From Ananas comosus (lineage: Eukaryota > Streptophyta > Magnoliopsida > Poales > Bromeliaceae), in contig NC_033633.1 of assembly GCF_001540865.1 (NCBI RefSeq), forward strand, positions 8,153,691 through 8,217,690: 64,000 nt of DNA, given 5' to 3'. The notes beneath the pieces were generated by a model. That model had not been told where the DNA came from. It worked only from the letters and a program-made list of their open reading frames with translations, and ran no database searches. The position numbers and the translations under genes are program-made. The stretch's first letter is position 1; every line of letters begins with the position of its first letter. Positions 30,801 through 44,300 of the stretch are shown piece after piece.

Positions 30801-32990
30801 TGTCACGCCCCCGCCCCGAGGCCGCTATCAATTTCGTCCGGTCCGGGCGCGGCGGACGGAAGCCGAACGGACAGGACCTCCCCTGTCCGCCCAAGGTCAA
30901 ACAACTAGATCAAGTACAATTAAATGCCCAGGAAATGCTTAAATAACATACATGATCAATACGATGCACACAAGTGCACTATAACTAAGAGCAAGAACCA
31001 CGAGTGCATATACAAGTGTATAAAGAGAGATTGTCTAACTATTACAACCATTCAATAGTTACATCATTTGGTTACATTATATTTTCATCTTCCAAAATGT
31101 AAATACATGTTTTTCCCAAAATACAAGTAGCTCTCCATGTCTATCCAAAATATACATCTTCTAGTACACGAGGGTACTCTATATGCAAAAGGAAAGCTAC
31201 TAACTACTCACTTAGGGCGCTATGCCCTTGCCGCGATCCTCGCTCGGCTAGCCCCTGTGTGTACCTGTACCCCAAAACCACATAGGGTGAGAACTATCTA
31301 AATATAGTTCCCAGTGGGTTCGGCCGCCGACTCCGCCGATTTTCCCATTAGGTCTAAGCTGGCACAGATAGGGAGATAGATAGATATATAGAGAAATGAA
31401 CTGCAACTACTCTATCATGCCACCAATGATAACGATGCATGCAACAACTACTATCATGCTAGTATCATATCATGAGTATAGCAATGCAATCTACAACATA
31501 CACTATGTCTACTCAAGGTAATAACGCAAGTCTACTATGCATTTCATGTTTATTACCCAATCTACTTGACTAACCCGTAGGTTAAACCCTCGACTCACTC
31601 TCAATCTTATAGGTGAGGAGAAGCTGCACTCGCACACCGAGACCGTCTGCGGGACAACTACGTCTGCCCCTAGTGAAGTACTCCGGAGACTTGTGCTTCG
31701 GTGGAGCGACCACCGACAAGCGAAAACAGACTAGTGAGTATGATCCAATCCTCTCAAGAGGATACCCTATCAACAAGGGTCAGAGTGTCTCTGCTGCACC
31801 ATATACAATGCATCCTAGATGCCGGGATCTCTACTGTCCTAAGGACCATGTCATGTTTACTATACTAGACTCGATGCCACTCGTTTAGTCATTGTAGTAA
31901 TGTTCTTTAACTAGTTGACATGCCACTCGTCCAATTAGTGTTTCTACTACACTAGTTCAATGCCACTCTACTAGGCTATCATATGTCCAAGTTCGGCTCT
32001 TTATGTCATTATAGGATTTCCATGTCGCAAGACCCAATCCTCATGCTACCCTAGTCCATGAGTCCAACTCATAGTTACACTACTAAGAAGCATGCAAGGA
32101 ATTAGAATTTGCAACTATCTACTAATCCTATAATGCAATATGATCAAGCATATATATAACTTAGACATAAAAAGAAACCCGGATGCTTCGGGATGACACC
32201 CCCCACCTCTTGAGGGTACAAGGGTTCTAGAAATGCCCTCGAACGGACTTTACGACGAGGCTTTAGCCTTCTTGGTCCAAATGAAGCTTGGCCGGTCTTG
32301 TTTTGCCAATATCCTTTCACCCGCTTGACAAATGAAAAATCCGACTTCGCCTCTGCATTTAGACACCTAGCAATTAGGTTAGAGGAGGGTCAAATGAGAT
32401 CAATCCTCTACTTTTCCAAAAACCCTAATTTGTGTGCCCTAGGGTTAGCACTATGCAAACCCACTTCAAAACCTTAGGTTTCTAGCTCTAATCCCACCAT
32501 TCATGGTGCTAGAGATCCATTTGGCCTCATCCCAAAGCCAAAACCCAAAAACCCTAAGTTTCATAAGCTAGGGTTGGAAGCTTACCTCTATGCTAGCTTC
32601 AAAGAGAGAAGAGAGGAAGAGGGAGATGTCCAAAGCTTCCTCTAGCTTGATCTCCTTCTTCTTCTCCTTCATTTTCTTCCTTCTTTTCTTCTCATTCTTC
32701 TTCTTCCTTCTCCCTTGTTCTCTCTCTTCTAGAGAGAGAAAGGGAGAAAGAGAGTGTGAGAGAATGAGGGGGAAATGACAGGGAATGAGAGAGAGGAGGG
32801 GACCCATACACCTCATATTGTAACAATATCCCAACAGCCCCCTCAACTTTTGCCTCTATGCACTGCCTTTACTGGGCATTCTGCGCGCGGAGGGACCGAT
32901 CTCCCCGACCTGGGACCGGTCCCCGAGAGCGGGATTTTCAAGACTTAGCCAAATTTCTGGCTTTCTCGCTGGGTTCGCGTTCGGGGACCG

Positions 32991-35900
32991 TGTAATATAT
33001 GGCAACTTGGAGTTGCGATGTCAACTTTGATCTAGGGGATCAAAGTGAGGATTGAGCTAGTTGGACATCATCCCCGAGTGATTTGTGATGCGTGTGAATG
33101 AATTCTGGAGATAAATAAGTATTTCGGCACAAATTGGGCGCGAAACAAAATGTAAAGAAAATTTACGGATTTCCGACGCTAACTTTGATTAAAAGAATTA
33201 AAGTGAGCAAAATAATATAAAAATGGTGTGAGATAATATTTTATTAAACTTAAGGGTGTAAAATATAAGTTTGGAATGACTCGTGTTGGAATCGGAGCGA
33301 AAACAGAAGATTTAGAATTTTCTGTAAAGAACGGGACTGATAAATTAGCAGAAAATGCACAGTGTCAGAAAATTATGAAAACTGGAGGAGATGTCAGAAA
33401 TATTTTTATGAGGCTAGATTTGAAGTTTTATATTATTCTGACACTTGTAGAGAGAAAAATAGCATCCGAAAGTTATCTGATAAAGATTATAGTTCGGGAC
33501 AGTTTGCAGTGACCAAACAGGGTCGGAACTGAAATGTTAAAATTTTTTTGGACTTATTAAGTAAAACCGGACATGGCTGTCAAATTTGAGCGCAAATAGA
33601 CATTCAGAAGGGCTCCAATTAAATGTATCAGACTAGAATTGGGCTAAGTGATAATAATTGATGATTTGTGGACCTAAAGGCAATTGTTACATTGCTTACA
33701 AGGACTTCCACTAGGCTGCCAGGGGACTTCCATTCTTATCCTCTCCCTGTACGCATGAGAGAGAGAGTGAAAGGAAGAGAAAAGGGAATAGAGAGAAGAA
33801 GAAGAAGAAAGTAACAAATTTTGGTGCCGTTTGTCGTTTGTCGAGCCGATCGAAACGCCGCGCATCGGATTTTTAGCATTTCGACATTCGGGTTAGTATT
33901 ATAATATTATTATAATTTCAAACCAGATTTTTTGGTGGATTCTTGATAGTGGATGTTCGGAGAGGTCATTTTGATGGATCTATGTTGAATCTATGCTAAA
34001 ATTGAAATTTAGAAATCGATTTCTATGTGATTTAGGAGCTGATTTTGCGAGCGTTTCGTCGACGGATTTTTCCGTGAGTTTCGGATTGTTGTGGCTGCCA
34101 TGCGGATTGGGTTTGGGCTGTTAGGTAATTCCAGAGCAAGGTAATAATATGCTGTTCTTTTGCTAAAGAATTTAGATGTGCATGTTAACAACCTGCATGT
34201 AAGCTTGGATTAGTTGTATATATGGTTATATGAAGTCTGGGGTGATGTGAAGTAGGTAGGAGTGATCATGACAGAAAGCTAATTTCTTATACTCTTAAAT
34301 AGTGGGTTCATGTTCTTGAGTTATTGGAGTTCTGAAAATCTGAAGCTTGCTTTTGTTATGTAACCTGGAAAAAGGCTTCATATGTACTAGTACTATGTGT
34401 ACACTTTAATAGTTGGGAATTAAAGAAGCTATCATGCAGATTTTAATTAAGAGGTTGATGTAAAATCCTCTAAACTAATTTGTTTGAGGTTCATGGGGAA
34501 TTAAGGTGAATTAACCTATAATTCCTGGTTAAGACTTGGGTTTGTTGAAGACTAAGGCATATGCTGCCATGAAGACTAGAGAAGAGCTTTATGTTGAACC
34601 TAAACCTGATAATGCTAACTTGTAGGTTCGGAAGCTTAGCTCGGAATTGATCACCTGTCAACCTAATTGGGGGTAAAGCGAACGCGTTGGAAAACTCGGA
34701 TCGACGTTCCGACGAGTCTACGGCACGCTAACGAGGAAAACCTCCTTTTAGCCTAAGTTATTGCGAGCAAGGATTGTGATCATTCGTAAAGTGCGGCAAG
34801 TGGAATTTTGGCATTCCAATATCAAGTAAAGGTGGGTTGTGCTTTACCGAAGTGATTAGGTCACTTCCATGCCAAAGTAAAGTATAATTATTTTGACGCA
34901 TACATGTATAGTGGTAGATTGTGAGTAATAATATGAAAGCTTAAATCGTATTGTATCAATCATTGTTATCTACCATTAGAATATGCATGTCAATATCTTG
35001 TGGATAATACCCGATGATGCATGAATATGAACATAATGTGAGCCTGTTAGAATCATACAAGCAGAATATGGGTCGATAACTCTAAATTGATTAGAGAATC
35101 CGACAGTTACAAATGAGATTGTGTAAGCAATAATCCTAGATATGGACAATTAGGATAATACATAGATGTTAGAGCATATATGATTGTTGACATATTATGA
35201 TAATCGACATATGAATATGAATGCTAGTTGCATAAGATTAAACATGTATGAAAGTGAATGCTAGAGACATATGAATAAATACTTATGAATGTGAATCTCA
35301 TGCTAGATGATATATGATGATTGTCATATGACGAACATACTAGACGCATACGAATGCATTGTAGTTCATGCTAAATGCATAGGAATGTCGGTATATGAAC
35401 ATATGAATGATAAATGATATATGAATGTTGATACATAGACTAAAGTCATGTAAATTGAACATGAAACGGGTAAACTATAATCGTAGACGTGGATAACTAG
35501 GATAATAAATAGATCGAGTGGCATGAACCTAGTGTTATTAAACATAGGTTGGACATGGAATGAACCTAGTGTTATTGAACATAGGTTGAATTAGTAAACC
35601 TAGAGTCGAAATCTAGGTGAAAGAACATGAAACCTAGTGTAAATGAATCTAGGTTATGAGGTGTAGTGACACTTAGTAAAATTGAACTAAGTTATGAATT
35701 ATAGTGGTAGTAGGACCACTAGAAATTGAATGATATAGACCTTGGAAGGTCGTCAGCATAGGGTAAGTGATTAAACCCTTAAGTTGTGAAAGTGGGTTCC
35801 GGAATCCAGTGCTGTTGGCATAAAGTGAATCAGAACTACGGGATCGACGGTTCTCCTCTCCCAGTAGTGATTCAACGGGATCGATGGTTCTCCTCTCCCG

Positions 35901-37012
35901 GTATGCTAGGAAACAAGTGAATCAGAACTACGGGATCGACGGTTCTCCTCTCCCGGTAGTGATTCAACGGGATTGACGGTTCTCCTCTCCCGGTATGAGC
36001 TCAACGGGTTTGACGGTTCTCCTCGCCCGTTCAGCTCGAGCGACTTAGGGTCACGGGGATCGACGGTTCTCCTCTCCCTGTGATGGACCTAGTGTCGCGT
36101 GGACTTAAGGCTGAGGTGCTTGTGAAATATCCTTCACCTCGAGCCTGACTTGACGCGGTACTCCTGGGTTGATTGACTCAAGACCGAGTCGAGTGGCTAG
36201 ATGGCTAAGGTAAAATAACTTTAAGAAAGAATCGCCAGTGGGCATAATATGATAAAGAACAGAAAATAAAGAATAAAGAGAGTAGCTAATGAACGTGAAT
36301 AGCTAATAAAGAAAAGAACGGCTACAAGTAAAAAATGGTTAATGATATAAAGTAGAATCAAGTAATCTACTTGCATGATTTACAGGTATTGCATATTGCA
36401 ATACAGTTGCGAGGCAAGGCATGGTTTTACTTATTTGCATACATAGTCAAATATATGTCTATCTGTTTATTAAACTAACCTGCAGTTGCCTCCTTTGGAC
36501 CTGGTGGGTCGAGCTCTTCTCTTGGGTGGCCGTACCCACTGGGAACTATATTTATATAGTTCTCACCCCCGTGTGGTTTTTGGGGGTACAGGTTCGCACG
36601 CGAGCGGCGGAGCGGCGCGAGGACAGGGCGTAGCTTCGTAGATAGCGCCCTACCACCGAGACCAGAGATAGCAGTACCCTGAAGCAGTCTAGCTCAGAGT
36701 TCAGGTTGAAAGAAACAAATTTGTAGTAAATTGTATAAGTTGTAAATTGGATAAAGATTTATGTAATAACATAAAGGCATTTGTAATATTCTAAATGTAA
36801 AATCTGTGAGATGAATGCTTGTAATAGCATAGCTAGCATTTTATATTTTTGATACTTATACAATCTATGTTTGAATGATGTTCCTAGTTGGGACCTCTTC
36901 TATTGTATCATATGGATTGTGACGCCTAGGACGTACAGGGAAAGTTCTGTCCGTTCGGCGGCCTGTCGGCATGCCCGAATCTGACCAAATTGGCGGAGCT
37001 CGGGGCGTGACA
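32991..37012 (+). mobile_element. Element B 5' LTR, 4022 bp
   Basis: The flanks of this LTR nearly match the 3' LTR. Contents in order: the GCTAACTTTGAT/ATTAAAGTGAGC block near the start; a possible donor GCAAG/GTAATA at 34140/34141; a long region with repeated 'cctagtgttattgaacataggtt' phrases (35540-35720); and a six-unit hairpin array (35827-36094). After these come the conserved hairpin GGGAACTATA/TATAGTTCTC (36541-36564), acceptor GGGTACAG ending at 36591, and GGGGCGTGACA. I could not place a TATA box confidently. Confidence 0.88.
35827..36094. repeat. Six-unit hairpin array, constant 17-base loop
   Basis: Each unit has the loop ATCGACGGTTCTCCTCT (one or two changes) between complementary arms. 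Arms vary: GAATCA..ACTACGGG with CCCxGTAGTGATTC (units 1 and 3), AACGGG/CCCGGT (units 2 and 4), GAGCTCAACGGG with CCCGTTCAGCTC (unit 5), and GGTCACGGG with CCCTGTGATGGACC (unit 6). The same array is present but noisy in the 3' LTR (43040-43200 and 43923-43970). Confidence 0.85.
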
Positions 37013-37369
37013 GATTAAGTGGTATCAGAGCATAAAAAGAGTAATAGAAACGGTTTAGATGGACCTAGGAGACCTAGGATAGTAAACCGTAAGGATTTAT
37101 AGTCGTGAGAGACGAGGACTTGTGACGTGTGGCGAAAGATAAATCGATTGGGTCAAGTTTAGTAAACCTCTAAGACGGATATTAGAGGTAGATTCAAGGT
37201 TCAGTTTATTCTCAGCCAAGTGAGTTCATGTTGGGTCGACACAACATGAAACCGAGGGATGGGAATAAGCTTCCTTGCATGACTTTCGCCCGATTTGAGT
37301 CGGTATTAATTATTTCGTATTTGACCCAGAGGGTCGAGGACTAACTGAATTGTCGTGTTTCAGGAAGCG
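37013..37369 (+). other. Element B untranslated leader with PBS
   Basis: TGGTATCAGAGC at 37020-37031 is the primer site. The leader ends GACTAAC (37339-37345), a T/G-rich run and GTTTCAG (AG 37362-37363), then six bases to ATG 37370. This is the same order as in elements A and A2. Confidence 0.78.
37020..37031 (+). promoter_or_regulatory. Primer-binding site, initiator tRNA-Met
   Basis: TGGTATCAGAGC, 7 bases after the LTR end; identical to the sites of elements A and C. Confidence 0.9.
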
Positions 37370-38610
37370 ATGGCACCGCGTAGGCGATCTTCGTTTAGAT
37401 CGGCGCAGGATGGGACAGATGGTGTCCCTGAGCAGACTGAGGCGAGCGGAGACTTGGAGCTTCGCGATCAGTTGGCCACACTCGTGGGAGTGGTGAGGCA
37501 ACAAGTGGATGTAGTGCAACGTCAGCAGGACGCTGCTCTGCGCCAAGATGAGTGGATTAAGAGACTCCAGGAGACGGTGGATCAGTTAGTGACCGCACTA
37601 GTTTCGGCTCGTCGTGTACGGCCGGGAGTCGCGACGGAGGCATTTCCGTCGGGGTCAGGTAATCCGATTGCTGTTAGTTCAGAAATGAAAGCTGAAAGGG
37701 AGCGAGCTTTGGCGGCTCTTATGACCTTTAAGAAGTTTGATCCGCCTACTTTTGATAGAGAAGATATAGACCGGTGGACCGTAGAGTTGTGGATCGACTC
37801 CATGGAGACTTTGTTTGAGGATTTGTACATTGTGGAGCGGGACAAGGTACACTTAGCCGTACATTGTTTGCAACGGTCAGCGAAGGTGTGGTGGAAAGAC
37901 ATCAAACGGAATCGATCGCCTAGTCTTCCTTCTATGGTTTGGGAAGAGTTTCGGGAATTAATGCGTTCAACTTATTTCCCCGATAGTGAAAAGAGGAAGC
38001 TTCGGGACAGGTTTCAGAAACTACGGCAAGGAGACCGCTCTGTGAGGGAAAACGAATGGAGTTTTCCCGTATCGTGAGCTGTGTTCCGAACATGGTACAA
38101 GGTGACAAGGATCGAGTTGATTGTTTTGTACGAGGACTTCGGCCTGATATTTTCACAGCGGTGCATAATCTTAAATTGCAGCCTTTTGCTGAAGTTTTGG
38201 ATCGGGCCCTATGGATAGAGCAAGGCAATGCTTTCGTGTGTGAAGAGCATGAGTCTAAGAAATGTAAGCAAGGAGGGATGAGGCCACTAACAGATAATTC
38301 AAATGAACAGTCAAGTTCTGGACACCACTCGACATCGTCCTCTACCCGATCATCTCCAAGATGTGTGATTTGTGGTGGTTCCCACTGGGCACGACGTTGC
38401 GTGCAGCGGGAAGGAAAGTGCACTCGATGTGGACAACCGGATCATCCAGGTTATGAGTGTCCGCGAGGCGATAGCCAAGCCTTGACGCTGGCGACAGCAT
38501 TTTCCTCTCCGGGACAGCCTGCGGGTGTGCCACCTGCGGTACGGTCTGGAGGGCGACTGAGGATAAGGCAACCGAGGGGTTCGCGACGGGCAGCAAGTGG
38601 CCGTGGATAG
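37370..38610 (+). pseudogene. gag: Element B gag (single frameshift)
   Basis: The start is ATG 37370 (MAPRRRSSFRS), matching MSPRRYTRRS of element C. Residues 30-85 form a heptad-rich coiled coil. The gag core spans about residues 125-240, with LWIDSMETLFEDL and SAKVWWKDIK. One indel near 38050 shifts the frame; the rest continues to 38610 in another frame. Two zinc knuckles follow: CVICGGSHWARRC, and CTRCGQPDHPGYEC of CCHC type (about 38361-38460). After the stop a third frame keeps a short VAGM tail near 38657, the point where protease starts in element C. Gag would assemble particles and bind genomic RNA. Only one lesion is visible, so the element was active fairly recently. Confidence 0.88.
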
Positions 38611-40101
38611 GCGACCCATGTGGTGAAACTTGCTGCGACTGGTAGCAATGTGGCAGGTATGAGTTAATTACAGCAAGCATGTTTTCTGCATTATGTAAGT
38701 TTCATGCATTGTATGCATTGATTAGGTGATCTGTCCCTACTATTTATGCCTTAATATAGTAGTGATCAAGTGAACGGATAAGTGTTAATGCCGGGTATGC
38801 TTGTGTGTGGGAATGTAATACCTGCTGGAGCAAGTAGAGAGTCTGAGAGCACTAGCAAATTGCTTGTGATAGCCTGTGGATAAGAGGTGAGATTCGCGAT
38901 AGAAATGGTGATGACGAATTAAGTTTCAAAGCAATGCGAGTTGCTGATTGCGAGAGTCTAGTCGCAATGTTCGTGGAACTCTTGTGAGACCGAGCGTTTT
39001 GCAGATTGTTCCAGTAGATCGAACAGTGAAAGTAGAATCGCTGTTGAAGAAATGATCGGTTAGTGGTCAAGTGCGTGCACAAGGACCCAGTAGTACCTCG
39101 GATTGAGGTAAGTGGGTCGTGCTCGTGTAGTCGGTGTGCATAGGCAAGAGTTGCCTAATGCTAGACCTAGTATGACACGCGATAGAGTCGTGTAGAGCGC
39201 TCGAGTGTAGGTGCTCATAGAGTGTAGATTTGATTCAGCCGTGAGTGAGTTGGCAGTAGCACGTTAGCATTGCTAAGTGTGAAGCGTGCCAGAGGTCACT
39301 CGTAGGGCTGGTGGCTCGCACTAGGTGCGTAGGAGCCGGTAGTGTTGTGTGTCACTCGGTAGCACGCGTCGTGTAAGACGACAATTGTGGATAGTGCTTG
39401 GTGACGACCCGTGCCTGGACCCTTTGTGGACTGTGGAGCCTAGGCCCATTGGGCAGGCGTAGTCAGCTGCGAGAGGCAGCGGCCCGGTACCTACGGGTAG
39501 GGCAGAGATTTGGTCAGGACGGTAGTCCGAGCTTGGATCGGTAACATGGTAGGTCATGTATTGGATCGTGTTGTTGGTAGTATGCCGGAAAGCCAGATTT
39601 GACCTAACCCTAGCAAATTAAATTGCTCCCAGTTGGAGCAGGTATGCGATGTCTCAAATGAGAACTATGTCTCGTGATAATTGGGTCTACGCTTGCGAGC
39701 GAGAGACGTTGAGTTAAGTGATAGGACTAGCAAATCACCGATCCGATTTGCGAACAGATCTGTGGTAATTGAGACAAGTAGTTTACCCATGTGCATTGGA
39801 AGTAAGTGTTTTGAACATGTCCAAGTGAAGGATAATGTATAGGGACCGTGAGAGCGAAGGCTCGGTCCTGTGGACTATTTAGTCAAAATTGCTAAGATAA
39901 GCATCGATGATGAGCTGAGATTGGAAACGCGAACAAAGTGTTCGTAGAGAATGATTCGGAGAAATCAGGGTAACATAGAATGAAATTCAGAAGCTACGGA
40001 AGAATGTGATTTTACATGTTGATGATTGCTGGAACTTATCTCCATCCGTTGAGTAAGTGAGGAGCAATAAGTATCTAAGTTTCGCGGACGAAACTTTGGC
40101 T
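38611..40101 (+). other. Element B internal non-coding region replacing pol
   Basis: About 1.49 kb lies between the gag end and the polypurine tract. All frames are closed and I see no protease, RT or integrase motif even in fragments. Short phrases such as GTAGTGACACTC-like and GAGAGTC recur without clear periodicity. It ends with AAGTTTCGCGGACGAAACTT (about 40078-40097), the hairpin shared with coding relatives. Its origin is unknown. Confidence 0.65.
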
Positions 40102-40114
40102 AACGGGGGGAGAT
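40078..40114 (+). promoter_or_regulatory. Pre-PPT hairpin and polypurine tract of element B
   Basis: The stem AGTTTCG/CGAAACT with loop CGGA is followed by AACGGGGGGAGAT, directly before TGTAATATATGG at 40115. The stem is kept although pol is absent. Confidence 0.8.
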
Positions 40115-41269
40115 TGTAATATATGGCAACTTGGAGTTGCGATGTCAACTTTGATCTAGGGGATCAAAGTGAGGATTGAGCTAGTTGGACATCATCCCCG
40201 AGTGATTTGTGATGCGTGTGAATGAATTCTGGAGATAAATAAGTGTTTCGGCGCAAATTGGGCGCGAAACGAAATGTAAAGAAAATTTGCGGATTTCCGA
40301 CGCTAACTTTGATTAAAAGAATTAAAGTGAGCAAAATAATATAAAAATGGTGTGAGATAATATTTTATTAGACTTAAGGGTGTAAAATATAAGTCTGGAA
40401 TGACTCGTGTTGGAATCGGAGCGAAAACAGAAGATTTAGAATTTCTGTAAAGAACGGGATTGATAAATTAGCAGAAAATGCATAGTGTCAGAAAATTATG
40501 AAAACTGGAGGAGATGTCAGAAATATTTTTATGAGGCTAGATTTGAAGTTTTATATTATTCTGACACTTGTAGAGAGAGAAATAGCACCCGAAAGTTATC
40601 TGATAAAGATTACAGTTCGGGACCGTTCGCAGTGACCAAACGGGGTCGGAACTGAAATGTTAAAATTTCTTTGGACTTATTAAGTAAAACCGAACATGTC
40701 AAATTTGAGCGCAAATAGATATTCAGAAGGGCTCCAATTAAATGTATCAGACTAGAATTGGACTAAGTGATAATAATTGATGATTTGTGGACCTAAAGGC
40801 AATTGTTACATTGCTTACAAGGACTTTTTTTCCATTCTAGGCTTCCTAGTGACTTCCATTCTTTATCTCTCTTTTTTTTTCCTTTGTATCGCTATTGAGA
40901 GATTGAATGTAATATTAGCATATGAATTGAAAAAAAAGAAGAATAAATTTTAAATAAATTTTTGTTGAACTTTTTGTTTGTCTTGTGACACTACGATTTT
41001 TAATTCTTTTTGCTTGCATTTTTTTTTTTATTTATCTATTCTATTTTACATTTTCGTTAATATTATATTATTATAATTCAAACAATTTTTTTTTTTTATA
41101 TTTGATTTTTTTCTTTTTTTTTTTTTTTCGAGTCATTTTGATGATCTAAGTATACTATTACTATCTAAAATGAATTTGTTAGATTTTATTTCTTATTGTT
41201 TATTATGTTGTATGTCTTTATGGGCTTTTGTGTTCGTCTACTTTTTTTTTTTTTTTTTTTTTGTTATTT

Positions 41270-41302
<33 letters not shown>

Positions 41303-44300
41303 TTTTTTCTTTTTGTGATCGATTTTTGTTTTTGTTTTTCTTTTTTTCTATTTTCGATTGTTTGGTTTTCTAGGTTGTAATTTCCAGATGGCAAGTAATT
41401 TATATTTTTTCTTTTCTTGCTATAGAATTTTTTTTTATTTGTATGTATCATACCTTATTTCTTGATAATTTTAGATATATGGTTAGAAATCCGGGTTATT
41501 GATTATGTTAATTTAGGAGTGATCATACAGAACTTTTATTGTTTTCAATAATCTTTTTTCTTATACTCTAAATTTTGGGTTATTTCTTTTTTTATTATTT
41601 TGGATTTCTTGGTTAATATTTTTTTATAGCTTGCTTTTGTTTATGTTATTTAATTTCTTTAAAACAGGCTATTCATTTATTCTTTATTCTTTTATTTATC
41701 ATATATTTATGTTAATTTTTATATAGAGTTTCTATTCATTTCTATGATTTTTAATTTAATTTTAGGTGATGTAACATCTCTGAATACTAATTGTTTGAGT
41801 CATTTGTTAATTATAGCGTCGTAAAACATAGCTATAATCTTGTTAATTGTTACTGAGGTTGTTTGAATGACTAAGGCATATTTCTGCCATGAGACCTAGA
41901 GATATTAGCATTTATTTTGATACTAAACTCCCTGATAAGCTAACTGTGTACGTTCGTTTTTTGTAACTCTACTCGGAATTGATAACACATGTCTAACCTA
42001 ATGGGGAAGCGACCGGTTGAAACTCGATCGACGTTCCCGACAGTCTACGGCCAATGCTTCGAGAAAAACGTCCTTTAGCCTAAGTTATGCGACAAGATTG
42101 TGATCATTCATAAAGATGCGCAAGTGAATTTGGCCATCCAAATAGTAAGGTGGCTTTTCTACGGAATGAAAGTACTTCCATGCACAAGTAAAGTATAAAT
42201 ATTTGACCATCAGTAAAGTGTAGAATTGAAAATATTAAAGCTTAAATCGTATTGATCAATACATGTATCTACTCATTCAGAAATAGATGTCAATACTGTG
42301 AAATACCCCGAGATGCATGAAATATGAACATAAATTACCTCCTAGAATCATACAAGAAATATGGTCGAACTCTAAATTGAATTAAGAATCCGACATTAAC
42401 AAAAATTTGAAGCATAATCTAAATATGACAACTAGAAATACATAATTAGAGCATATAGATTGTAAATATTAAGATACGACATAATACAATGAAATGGTAT
42501 GCATAAATTTAAAATGTAAAAATTGAATGCCTAGAGACATATGAATAAATACTTATAATGAATTCATCTAATGATTATGATGAGTCATATACAACATACT
42601 AGACGCATAAGAATCATTATTCATCTAAATGCAAGAATCGGTATAATGAAACACCATAGATAAAGATCATAGAATGTTATACATAGACTAAAGTCATGTA
42701 AATGAACATGACGATAAACTATAAATCAGACGTGATAACAGGATAATAAAAACAAACAAGAAAATAAAAACACAACCTAGTGTTATTAAACATAGTTGGA
42801 CCGAAAAACTAGTTTATTGACATAGTTTGAATATAAACCAGATCAAAATCTAGGTAAAGAACATGAAACCTAGTGTAAATAAATTAGTTATAGGTGTAGG
42901 AACACATAGTAAAGATTAGAACTAATTATGAATATAGGGTAGTAGACCACTAGAATTAAATGATAAAGCCTTGAGGTCCACAAGGTATTGATTAAACCCT
43001 AAGGGAAGTGGTCCGGGGAACCAGTGTGTGGCATAAAATGAATCAGAACTACGATCAGACGGTCCCTCTCACCCAGTATGATCAACGGATCGATGGTTCC
43101 ACTCCGTAGCCAAAACAGTGAACTAAACTAACGGATCGACGTCTCCCCCCTATGATTCAACATGACAAGTCCCCCTCTCCGTATGACCAACAGTTTGAAC
43201 TTCTCCTCGCCTTCAGCTCGATGACTAACACATACCGTTTGGCTCGGGTATAAAGGGGGATAAGGGCAACCCCCCTTTATCCCAAACAAAAAAAAAAGGT
43301 GAACAAGATTTCCACTAAGTTGACAGGTACAACCTTATGTCGGGTAACACTTACCCACCACGGGAGTTGAAAAGCGTCCCGAACTTTGTTCCGACCCACT
43401 GATTAGAGAAAAAGAAAAGAAATTAAAATATAATTTTATAATTATAACTAATAAATTACAATTTTAAATTTTAAATTTGATATTTTTAAATTTTAAATTT
43501 TAAATTTGATATTTTTAAGTTTTCAAATTTTAAATTTTATTAAAGTTTAAATTTTAAATTTGTTATTTTATATCTTTGAAATTTAAATTTGGTCTGAAAT
43601 TTAAAATTTGATATTTAAAATTAATATTTTTAATATTAAAATTTAAAATTTTAATTTCTAATTTAAATTTAAAAGTTAAAATTTAAAATTTAAAATTATA
43701 AGTTTAAAATTCAATTATAGGGATAATATTATTATTTTCTATTTATAACTACCAACTATTCCTCTTATTCCCAAAAACCATCCAAATACAATTTTTCTAG
43801 TTCCAGCTTATACTCACAATTTCATCCAAACAAAAAAATACCCTTATTCCTACAAAAACTCATACTTGTACCTATCCCCGGTATAACTAGTTCCTACTAA
43901 TTCCCGATCCAAACGGAGCCTTAGGGTCACGGGGATCGACGGTTCTCCTCTCCCTGTGATGGACCTAGTGTCGCGTGGACTTAAGGCTGAGGTGCTTGTG
44001 AAATGTCCTTCACCTCGAGCCTGACTTGACGCGGTACTCAACGGTTGATTGACTCAAGACCGAGTCGAGTGGCTAGATGGCTAAGGTAAAATAACCTTAA
44101 AAAAGAATCGCCAGTGGGCATAATATGATAAAGAACAGAAAATAAAGAATAAGAGAGTAGCTAATGAACGTGAATAGCTAATAAAGAAAAGAACGGCTAC
44201 AAGTAAAGAATGGTTAATGATATAAAGTAGAATCAAGTAATCTACTTGCATGATTTACAGGTATTGCATATTGCATAGCATCGATACAGTTGCGAGGCAA

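Noticed and set aside
38611..40101. Hidden pol in element B
   Set aside because: I looked in all frames for DTGA, FIDD, RNase H and integrase motifs and found none, even as fragments.
41170..41373. Phe-rich open frame
   Set aside because: It is a translation of T homopolymers in the noisy segment of the element B 3' LTR, with no counterpart in the clean 5' LTR.
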